Source of the DNA: Lingula anatina
Taxonomy: Eukaryota > Brachiopoda > Lingulata > Lingulida > Lingulidae
Reading direction: 5' to 3'
Assembly: GCF_001039355.2 (NCBI RefSeq)
Contig: NW_019773737.1
Coordinates: 598,832 to 626,258, forward strand
DNA: 27,427 nucleotides
Below the pieces are notes generated by a model. The model was not told the DNA's origin, made no database searches, and worked only from the letters and a program-made list of their open reading frames with translations. Of the stretch, positions 19,039-27,427 are shown in pieces. The translations under genes were made by a program, and so were the position numbers. Position 1 is the stretch's first letter, and each line of letters begins with the position of its first letter.

Positions 19039-19570
19039 GATATTTTCCCATATAACCTCAATGTCATATGGGGAGAAATGTCCCTGCACGCAATATATAG
19101 TATGCTCGCCACAGCCTGTAACCTTGAAAATACTATTTATTTTTTCTTGAAGCGTTATCGAAGGCGTTTGAGAAAACCTTCCTGTAAGTCAAAATTAAAG
19201 GTATCGCGCTACCTTGCGCCATTCCATCTTGTCAGTTTAAGCGTTTTGTACATGTACTTTAAGGCAGGCCATTTAAATAACAAATGCAGCATTTTCGGTT
19301 ACCAGCAATTGGGAATAACGACAATGAGAATACAATACCAAGTACCTGTTCACTGTAACATATCGCCACTGTGAAACAGGTTCAAACCCAAAACCATACG
19401 ATCCTAAAATTCGTGCGCCCGGTTGTGACCATGGCTTAAATGGGTGCTACATTCTCAGAAATCCGCGGCAACAACGGCTCTATTTTCGAGGAAGCCACAC
19501 GGAGGATGTAAGAGAACTGTAATGAGACTGTTGGGGTTTTTAGCGCGCTAAATTTATCAACCGTCAAACC
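19039..19570. repeat. A unit 5 (short type)
   Basis: Sister of A unit 2, with the same internal deletions. The exon 2 homology is open (CVQGHFSPYDIEVIWENIG) to a stop after ENLAR. Confidence 0.8.
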
Positions 19571-20086
19571 GATATTTTCCCACATAACCTCAATGTCATA
19601 TGGGGAGAAATGTCCCTGCACGCAAATTATAGTAAGCGCGCCACAGCCTGTAACCTTGGAAATACTATTTACGATTTCACCGTACGTCATTCGTGATAAA
19701 AGTTATCTTGGCTCTTGCGTGCGCTCAGGGAAGACGGAACTGGTAAAACTACCCCCTCATGTCTACCTGTCCTTGTAGTGTTATCGCGGGAGTTTGAGAA
19801 AACGTTCCTGTAAGTCAAAACTAAAGGTATCGCGCTAGCTTGCCCTATTGCATCTTGTCAATTTAAGCGTTTTGTTCATGTACTTTAAGGCACATTATTT
19901 TAATAACAAATCTACAAACACAGTACGAGCACAAATACAAAATGGCAGCATTTTCGGTTACCAGCAATTGAGAATAACGACAATATGAGTACAATACCAA
20001 GTACCTGCTAACTGTAACATATCGCCACGGTGAAACAGGTTCAAGCCCAGAACGAAGACAACAAACAGCTTGACGAAGTTGTTCAT
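19436..20086 (-). CDS. Candidate two-exon secreted protein, Ig C1-like hint
   Basis: Exon 1 (20086-20005) encodes a signal peptide, MNNFVKLFVVFVLGLNLF, then HRGDMLQLA, and ends in phase 1 at AGCAG before GTACTTGG. A 357-bp intron would end at TTACAG, and exon 2 (19647-19436) reads in the matching phase for about 70 codons to a stop. It begins GCGALTIICVQGHFSPYDIE and continues VMWENIGLTVDKF. The pattern C-x3-G-(F/H)-x-P-x-DIEV-x-W-x-x-x-G recalls Ig C1 domains, which are also phase-1 exons, but there is no second disulphide cysteine, so the domain would be incomplete or the likeness accidental. A TATA box (20204-20197) lies about 110 bases upstream. The acceptor has a weak pyrimidine tract. 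Paralogues at 15006-15807 and in the other A units are broken. Total about 97 residues. Confidence 0.35.
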
Positions 20087-20260
20087 TTTCGTAAACTTCT
20101 TTCTTCTCCTTATTGTCGACTGATGTTCTCCGTGAGTGGAATTTGGTGTCTCAAACTTGAACGTTTGCAATAACTTTAAAACTGCGTTGCCGTCGGTTTA
20201 TATAGAACTCTGTGCTCTTCCCGTGGGCGTTTCGATAGATGACAGGTTTGAACATTCCTT
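19571..20260. repeat. A unit 6 (exon type, uninterrupted)
   Basis: Best-preserved A unit, with TATA box, MNNF signal-peptide exon and open exon 2 homology on the minus strand. Shows the empty site (GCTCAGGGAAG near 19724) for the MITE found in A unit 3. Confidence 0.85.
20197..20204 (-). promoter_or_regulatory. TATA box of A unit 6 gene candidate
   Basis: TATATAAA on the minus strand followed by ACCGACGGCAACGCAG, conserved with the sister site at 15918-15925. It lies about 110 bases before the MNNF start. Confidence 0.45.
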
Positions 20261-20886
20261 TCGGTTGACACGCCCCATCTGGGTAGATCTAGACAGTTGT
20301 CTCTAACATTTGATACGCTACCACGTTGCACCCGCCACTAAGGGCTAATTCCTACTGAGACTATCGTTCTATGCACGTCGATCCAGCTTTGCAGGGAGTC
20401 AAGGTGAATGCAATCAGGTCAACAAATGAACACGCCCACTCTTGTTTTCAACGTGGTCGTAGAATCCCCAGCTTTTCTGTTCTGCTCGGCGCCGGGAGGA
20501 GGCGTGATAAGCTGTTGATCTGCTTTCATTCAGGGAGACCCCCTGCGGAGTTGAATCGATCTACGTAGACCGACAGTTTCATTGGAAATGCCCCTACTTT
20601 GTGTAGAAGTAAATTAAAAATCTGGAAACTTGTCAACGGAGGTAGTCTTTGACGTTTCAGAGAAAATTACCTAAAATTTCAGGCTATAAACAATTTAGTT
20701 TTATTATTTGACCTTCAAGATTTGCAGGCCTGAAATTAAAGTTGAAATATGATCGTGTTTTTCTCGTCCCCGGCAAAATGACGCACAACTCAGCAAGAAG
20801 AGGAAGGGAGCCGATTTTACACGGCTTGAATTGAAAAAATGACATGCTCCATTAATGAAACCCAATTAAAGGAGCCTACCAAAACT
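20261..20886. repeat. B segment, copy 3
   Basis: Single B in block 2, followed by a B tail (to about 20979) and the LINE. Slightly more diverged from the other two B copies than they are from each other. Confidence 0.85.
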
Positions 20887-21804
20887 GGTTTCAGTGGAAA
20901 TTACTTATATGCAGTTTTAGATCAATAAGGATGTTTTGTCAAAAGAAGCAATACCTTCCATTATTTCTTTGAAATAAATCCATTCCCAAAATTTAGAGGA
21001 GTTCAAAAGTGAGACACACTGAATCCTTTACTTTTGAATATATTAATTGATGGCATACTTAGACTTATAGATAAATAAAAAAGCAAAGCACCAGCAAACC
21101 TTTTACTGGTCTTTTTTATGCAGACGATCTAGTTTTGTTTTTGGAAAATTCCTCAGGCCTTCAGAATACCAGTAGTTTAAAATGCTTAGAAAAATTCTGT
21201 CATAGATAGAGGTTAACTGTTCATTAAAAAAAAAAGACGAAAGTTGCTATTTTTAATGTTAAGGAAGAAATACATGGTCACACTGTTGGAAATAGAGTTT
21301 TTTTTTACTTTCATAACCAGTTGGTGCCAGTAGTAACAAGCTAGCTACATGTGTAACTAGGTCTCCTTTTCACAAGGTCTGGCACACTAGCCCTTGCACA
21401 ACAAAATGTACATATAAAGCCTTCTTCAGTCAAGCTAGTAACAATCCCACCTCCTTAAAAGAAAAAAAAAGACTTTATGAAACAATGATTTTCCAAGTTG
21501 CAGCATATGGAGCTGTAACATTGGGTTACACTCCATTTTATGATAAGTCCCCAATAGAAAAAACACACCTCCAAATTCGCTAGCACCTTTTAGGGGTGCA
21601 TTCTAAATCTAGTAATTATGCTGTTCGGGGGGAACTTGGGCGCCAAATTTAAATACAAGTAATCAAATACTGGGTCAATATTTTATAATAAGATGACCGT
21701 GTTCCACTTAAAAGGGCATACCTAGATGAATTAAAACACTTTGATCTTCTTTCAAACACTAGCCTTCATAACACAAGACATATAACAAAAGACAATGTAA
21801 AGGA

Positions 21805-22017
21805 GTGAAGAACATTCTTGTAGAAAATGGTTTTGGGCCTGTATGGTTCGAAGAAAAAACGGACAAAAAGTTCATGAAGAATTTTAGTGTTAGACTTACA
21901 GACAGTAATATACAACTTTGGCTTAGCAAGGTATCACAAGAAAATCTCAAGCTGAGAACGTATAAACGTATAAAACTATCAAACTTTATTTTGGGAAAGA
22001 AAAATACCTTGATATAA
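21805..22017 (+). pseudogene. LINE C-terminal coding remnant
   Basis: A 70-codon open stretch inside the LINE, including VRLTDSNIQLWLSKVSQENL and YKRIKLSNFILGKKN. It is the best-preserved part of the element's ORF2-type protein downstream of RT, with frame breaks on both sides. Confidence 0.65.
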
Positions 22018-22634
22018 TTCAAGATAAAGAATTACGCCAAACTCTAACCAAATTAAGAATCAGCAACCACAATTTGCACATTGAAACAGATCGCCATGCC
22101 AATGGTTAACCAACACCAGATGAAAAAAGAAAATGTCGCATTTTCCACACTGGAGTTATAGGATTCAGAGCACTTTTTAGATACCTGCTCTCTGTATACA
22201 GAATACAGAAAAGAACTCTTTCAAATAGTGCAAAGCGGCCACACATGTTTTACATATTTAAACAACAAAGATAATTTCTCCATCATAATGAACAACCCAA
22301 ACGAGGCTGTAATAATAGCTTAAGCCAAATTCCTTGATTTAACCTCGCTTTTGTGAAAAGAAACTGCGTTGCAACTTCCACTTAGTGATGTGAATGATTA
22401 CTGCAAATGTTCAGTTTCATATCACATAGTAGAAAACAGGTTCGTGAATAATCAATTTATATATCTTAGCCATGTATACAATACTTGTATTGTGATGCTA
22501 GCGTATGATCAGTGCTGTGAGCAGTTGACTCGGCATTAAGACCGCGCCTAGCTTATCATCATGAAATACTGGATATGTATGTGTAATAACGATGCATTGC
22601 TATATATGTAATTTTCTATCTTTCCTTATTTCAT

Positions 22635-22635
22635 T

Positions 22636-22686
<51 letters not shown>

Positions 22687-22688
22687 TT
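22635..22688. repeat. (TTTA)n microsatellite
   Basis: About 13 uninterrupted TTTA repeats in the LINE 3' UTR, a likely polymorphic tract. Confidence 0.95.
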
Positions 22689-22760
22689 ACTATTACTTTT
22701 TATCTTTGTACATTTTCACCAGTTCAGCCTGTAGAAGGTTTGAATAAAGCATATTAAATG

Positions 22761-24030
22761 ATAAATTAAACGCGAGTATTAGCATTTTGTTTTTGACATG
22801 TAAGGATGAGTGACAACGGCGCCAGTTTTGTGGGAAGGGCTGAGATGGGGTATTAATCCTTTCAACTTGCACGTTAATGATTGGATTGAAAAATAAGTGA
22901 TACGAGTAGCTATCTCCCCATCAGTATTAATGCTAATTGGGAGAGAAAGGTAAGGGGGGAGGGGGCGTCTCCTTGAAGTCAAAGTATCTGAGGCTGAAGT
23001 TGGCGGTATAGGGAGTATTACCCGCTTTGGTCAAACTTATCATTTTAAAACCAACGAACTATAATATAAACGTTGAACTTCAGTGTGTCTTAACATCAAA
23101 AGATTTGGGACACATGAGGGCCATTTTGGTTAAGTTGAGGCTCGGACACATTATATTTTGTATCCGAGGTTGACGAGTTTAAAGGTGTTGTGAACTATAT
23201 TAGGATACCAGGTTGCCTTCATTTTCCCTGATGTAACTTATTTTTTACTCATTTGCAGCTGATGATGCATTTGGGTATTTTTTATTATTTTTCTATATAA
23301 CCATGCATCCAGTTTTCTTGCCATTCATTTCCAGTCCCCTCTTCTCGGTTCAAAAACATGGTTCAAATATATAAAAAAAATCAAACACAATCTGATATAT
23401 AAGTTTAATTGCATTATAAGCGAATAAATTCGATATATTCAAATAAAAGTACATGCAGGAATATAAAGGCAATGTCCGAGTCCCTGATGATTATACGGGT
23501 ACGATGGAAATAAGAGGAAACGTAATTCAGTTAAGCTGATTGCACTCAGCGAGAGTCCCTACAGATTAAGATCGATCTACGTACATTGTAGACCGCTGAC
23601 ATCTATGGGAATAATCCCAAATATTGGTTGTAACGGAGTCCGTCCTCCATTAGATTTATACAGCTTGAGGTTATAATACCGTGACGTAAGTTGATTGACT
23701 TCTGGGACGGGCTGGTTACTTATACAAGTTTTAAGTTTACATTGATTGGTATCTACTTTTTCCTGTTTTTCTTCTCCGGTAGAATGACGCACTACACAAT
23801 AAGACGAGAAGGTAATACGACTTTACATTGACTTGAAATGAAAAAATGATATGTTTGATTTATGCAAGCCATGTAAGGAGTTTACCGAAAGGAAACTGTG
23901 GTTCCAATGGGAAGGTACTTCTTTATTGGCGGTTTTAAAGCAATAAGACCCGCTTTGTCAAAACAACCTGTTTGTTCCATCATTTATGATAAATCACACG
24001 AGGGTATAAGCTAGAATTATTGTTTAATTG
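22761..24030. repeat. D unit 1
   Basis: Starts at the right flank of the LINE. It keeps the fullest B-like part (about 23535-24000, with AGATCGATCTACGTA), about 210 bp of which is missing from unit 2. Confidence 0.75.
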
Positions 24031-25271
24031 ACATGCAAAGATTAATGACCAAGACGCCATCTTGAGTGGTTAGCTGTAGCATTTACTCTATCCACCTGCA
24101 CATAATGCAGCTTCTAAAAACTGAATTGATTAAAACATAAGTATTAATGCTAATTGGGAGCGCAAGGAAAAAAGGTGCGTCTCCTTGAAGTCAAAGTATC
24201 TGAGGCCGAGGTTGGCAGTCTAGGGAGTATTACCCACTTTGGTGAAACTTGTCATTTTAAAACTAACGAACTATAATACAAAAGTTGAACTTCAGGGTGT
24301 CTTAATATTAAAATATTTGGTACACATGAAGGACATTTAGGTTAAGTTGAGGCTCGGACACATTAGTATTTTGTATATTTTCCCTGATGAAACTTGTTTA
24401 TTTTTTACTACTTTGCAGCTGATGATGCATTTGGGTATTTTTTATTTATTTATTTATCATTATTTTTTTTTTATACAACCATTCATCCAGTTTTCTTGCC
24501 AACTAACGAACTATAATATAAACGTTGAACCTGAGGGGCATTTTGGTTAAGTTGAGGCTCGGACACATTATATTTTGTATCCGAGGTTGAGGAGTTCAAA
24601 GGTGTTGTGAACTATATAAGGATACCAGGTTGCCTTCATTTTCCCTGATGAAACTTGTTTATTTTTTACTACTTTGCAGCTGATGATGCATTTGGGTATT
24701 TTTTTATTATTTTTTGATACAACCATGCATCCAGTTTTCTTGCCATTCATTTCCAGTCCCCTCTTCTCGGTTCAAAAACATTGTTCAAATATAAAAAAAA
24801 TCCAAACACAATCTGATATATAAGTTTTATTGCATTATAAGCAAATAAATTCGATATATTCAAATAAAAGTACATGCAGGAATATAAAGGTTATGTCCGA
24901 ATCCCTGATGATTATACGGGCACGATGGAGTTGATTGACTTCTGGGACGGGCTGGTTACTTATACAAGTTTTAAGTTTACATTGATGGGTAACTACTTTT
25001 TCCTGTTTTTTTTCCTCCGGTAGAAAGACGCACTAAACGCTAAGACGAGGAGGTAATACGACTTTACATTGACTTGAAATGAAAAAATGATATGTTTGAT
25101 TTATGCAAGCCATGTAAGGAGTTTACCGAAAGGAAACTGTGGTTCCAATGGGAAGGCACTTCTTTATTGGCGGTTTTAAAGCAATAAGACCCGCTTTGTC
25201 AAAACAACCTGTATGTTCCATCATTTATGATAAATCAAACGAGGGTATAAGCTAGAAATATTGTTTGATTG
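24031..25271. repeat. D unit 2
   Basis: Contains an internal tandem duplication of about 240 bp (24260-24499 and 24501-24745) and, near 24927, a deletion that joins CACGATGGA directly to GTTGATTGACTTCTGG. The gain and loss nearly cancel, so the period stays about 1.24 kb. Confidence 0.75.
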
Positions 25272-25963
25272 ACATGCAAAGATTAATGACCAAGACGCCA
25301 TCTTGAGTGGCTAGCTGTAGCATTTACTCTATCCACCTGTACATAATGCAGCTTGTAAAAACTGAATTGATTAAAACATAATTATATGAGTAGCCATCTT
25401 CCCATCAGTATTAATGCTAATTGGGAGCGACAGGAAAGAGGAGGTGTCTCCTTGAAGTCAAAGTATCTGAGGCTGAGGTTTGCGATCTAGGGAGTATTAC
25501 CCACTTTGGCCAAACTTGTCATTTTAAAACTAACGAACTATAATTTAAACGCTGAACTTCAGGGTGTCTTAACATCAAAATATTTGGGACACATGAGGAA
25601 CATTTTGGTTAAGTTGAGACTCGGACACATTAGTATTTTGTATCCGAGGTTGAGGAGTTCAAAGGTGTTGTGGACTATTTTTTGAATACCGGGTTGCCTT
25701 TATTTTCCCTGATGGAACTTGTTTTTTAAAATTATTTTTTTTACTCCTTTGCAGTTGATGTTGATTTCTGTTTATTTTTATTTTTATATAACCATGCATT
25801 AGGTTCCATCCCCTCTTCTCAGTTCAAAGTCATGGTTCAAAAGTAAAAACTATCTGACCTATATTTTTTATTGCATAATAAGCAAATAAATTCGATATAC
25901 TCAAATAAAAGTACTTGCAGGCATATAAAGGCAATGTCCGAATTCCAGAGTCATCATCGTGAG

Positions 25964-25964
25964 N
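25964..25964. other. Single N at D-unit restart
   Basis: CATCGTGAG N TAAAACTAACGAAC; the equivalent place near 27405 reads CATCGTGAGCTAAAACTAAAG. The shared TAAAACTAA could have led to an assembly join or a real recombination event. Confidence 0.55.
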
Positions 25965-26115
25965 TAAAACTAACGAACTATAACATAAACGTTGAACTTC
26001 AGGGTGTCTTAACATCAAAAGGTTTGGGACACATGAGGGCCATTTTGGTTAAGTTGAGGCTCGGACACATTAGTATTTTGTATCGAGGTTGAGGAGTTCA
26101 AAGGTGTTGTGAACT

Positions 26116-26551
26116 CAACATTGGGCAAAAAGGTTGTCCCACCCCCATTTCCATGTACTTTTATTTACAAATGATCACCTCACAGCTGTAAATTGTTAGA
26201 TATAGTGCTTTTTATTACAAATTCCGTGTATAACATGATTAATGGTTAAAAAAATACAAAATAGTGGTGAAAATATACACACATATACCCCTTAGTAAAA
26301 TTTATAACAGGAACCCCCTCAAATCCACCGTTTCACTTTGACTTCTACAGATGTAAAGAAACGTCTATTAAATTGAAAAGAAGCCATCAAATGTCACCAA
26401 ATCCACACACAATTAGCATTAGGGTATGCTCGTTAAAGGTCACGTGCCTAACAGCGTGTGCGTCTGCCGCGCACTGCAATTATCTTCTGTAGACGGCACG
26501 ACAAGCCTTCAACACGGGTAACAATTCTGTTATGTGGGATATTGCATAAAA
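26116..26551. other. Non-repeat insert within D unit 3
   Basis: About 435 bp with no match elsewhere in the window, replacing roughly the middle of a D unit. It includes GGGCAAAAAGGTTGTCCCAC and a locally CpG-rich part (26420-26520). No frame, TIR or poly-A tail identifies it as a known element. Confidence 0.5.
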
Positions 26552-26727
26552 ATGATTTATGCAACCCATGTAAGGAGTTTACCGAAAGAAAACTGTGGTT
26601 CCAATGGGAAGGTACTTCTTTATTGGCGGTTTTAAAGCAATAAGACCCGCTTTGTCAAAACAACCTGTATGTTCCATCATTTATGATAAATCAAACGAGG
26701 GTATAAACTAGACTTATTGTTTGATTG

Positions 26728-27427
26728 ACATGCAAAGATTAATGACCAAGACGCCATCTTGAGTGGTTAGCTTTAGCATTTACTCTATCCACCTGTACAT
26801 AATGCAGCTTGTAAAAACTGAATTGATTAAAACATAATTATATGAGTAGTCATCTTCCCATCTGTATTTTAATATTAACATTAAAATGTTAATTGGGAGC
26901 GCAAGGAAAGAGGAGGTGTCTCCTTGAAGTCAAAGTATCTGAGGCTAAGGTTGACGGTCTTATAGGGAGTACTACCCATGTTAGCTAAACTTGTCATTTT
27001 AAAACTAACGAACTATAATATAAACGCTGAACTTCAAGGTGTCTTAATATCAAAAGGTTTGGGACACATGAGGGCCATTTTGGTTAAGTTGAGGCTCGGA
27101 CACATAAGCATTTTGTTTCCGAGGTTGAGGAGTTCAAAGGTGTTGTGGACTATTTTTAGAATACCGGGTTGTTTTGTAAAATTATTCTTTTTACTCCTTT
27201 GCACTTGATGTTTATTTCTGTTTATTTTTATTTTTATATAACCATGCATTAGGTTCCACCCCCTCTTCTCAGTTAAAAGTCATGGTTCAAAAGTAAAAAC
27301 TATCTGACATATATTTTTATTGCATAATAAGCAAATAAATTCGATATACTCAAATAAAAGTACTTGCATGCATATAAAGGCAATGTCCGGATTCCAGAGT
27401 CATCATCGTGAGCTAAAACTAAAGAAA
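26728..27427. repeat. D unit 4, partial at window edge
   Basis: Follows the usual unit order up to GTGAGCTAAAACTAA, the point at which unit 3 shows its N and restart, then reaches the end of the window. Confidence 0.7.

Larger units (their letters stand above)
18060..22760. repeat. Higher-order repeat block 2 (A-A-A-B-LINE)
   Basis: Second copy of the block at 13605-18058, with A units starting at 18183, 19039 and 19571, one B (20261) and a longer LINE. Unit spacings (856 and 532 bp) mirror those in block 1 (877 and 526). It begins with the tail of an A unit (18060-18182). Confidence 0.85.
20980..22760 (+). mobile_element. LINE, 5'-truncated, with 3' end
   Basis: Longer copy of the decayed non-LTR retrotransposon: YADD codons at 21117-21128, then a C-terminal part with LVENGFGPVWFEEKTDK (around 21815) and a KLRISNHNLHIE-like stretch near 22050, typical of the region after RT in Jockey/CR1/L2-like LINEs. 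It has many stops. The 3' UTR holds a (TTTA)n tract and TTGAATAAAGC near the end. It is flanked by AAATAAAT on the left (20972-20979) and ATAAAT on the right (22761-22766), the likely target duplication. The same position is unoccupied in the D units (ATGATAAATCACACGAGGG near 23990). Confidence 0.8.
25272..26727. repeat. D unit 3, rearranged
   Basis: Restarts internally at the N at 25964 (second AAAACTAACGAACTATAA), then at about 26116 passes into unrelated sequence before rejoining D at about 26552. Confidence 0.7.
22761..27427. repeat. D tandem array (~1.24-kb units)
   Basis: The landmark ACATGCAAAGATTAATGACC occurs at 24031, 25272 and 26728, with a diverged form at 22796, giving periods of 1235, 1241 and 1456 bp. 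Each unit also holds CTCCTTGAAGTCAAAGTATC, AAAACTAACGAACTATAAT, GGCTCGGACACATTA and TGTGGTTCCAATGGGAAGG. Units differ by internal deletions and duplications. The second half of a unit is a diverged relative of the B segment. Minus-strand frames such as VHNTFELLNLG recur because of the repetition and are not supported as genes. The array runs off the right edge. Confidence 0.88.

Noticed and set aside
24568-27249. Minus-strand frames in the D array (24568-24750 and 27034-27249) sharing VHNTFELLNLG
   Set aside because: The shared peptide follows from the DNA repetition. Frames differ in start and end, are interrupted in other units, and show no domain.
13605-27427. CRISPR-like array
   Set aside because: The repeats are hundreds to over a thousand bases long, without short regular spacers, in a eukaryotic context.

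Overview
The window is eukaryotic, most likely metazoan, DNA. It is AT-rich with little dense coding sequence, has plausible GT-AG introns, a chromodomain-bearing Ty3/gypsy retrotransposon, a decayed LINE and short inverted-repeat DNA transposons. I cannot name the species. Four single Ns (6717, 16606, 18059, 25964) look like contig joins, so copy number and order in the right half should be treated with caution.

Layout on the + axis. 1-3590: mostly unassigned sequence, with one 107-codon frame (942-1265) and a good candidate for a two-exon small secreted protein (3056-3345: signal-peptide exon, consensus donor and acceptor, phase 1). 3597-4477: an 881-bp non-autonomous DNA transposon with 32-bp terminal inverted repeats and a likely 5-bp target duplication. 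4483-7983: AT-rich sequence with weak tandem repeats and some coding-like but broken frames. 7984-13604: a minus-strand chromovirus (gag, protease, reverse transcriptase, RNase H, integrase, chromodomain). It is defective: two frame breaks in pol, a missing RNase H aspartate, and only one recognisable LTR (13075-13604).

13605-27427 is a nested repeat cluster. A block made of three related 'A' units, a 'B' segment and a 5'-truncated LINE occurs twice (13605-18058 and 18060-22760). The A units carry, on the minus strand, a TATA box, a signal-peptide exon and a possible second exon whose translation faintly resembles an Ig C1 domain. One copy (19436-20086) is open throughout; others are frameshifted or lack the start. 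A 284-bp MITE sits in one A unit and the gypsy LTR interrupts another; sister copies show the unoccupied sites. The LINE sits in a unit related to the ~1.24-kb 'D' tandem array that fills 22761-27427. B and D are diverged versions of one ancestral repeat.

No operon-like cooperation is visible. The main story is an expanding, transposon-riddled tandem locus, possibly the remains of a small secreted-protein gene family. Part of the duplication could instead be two haplotypes assembled in series.
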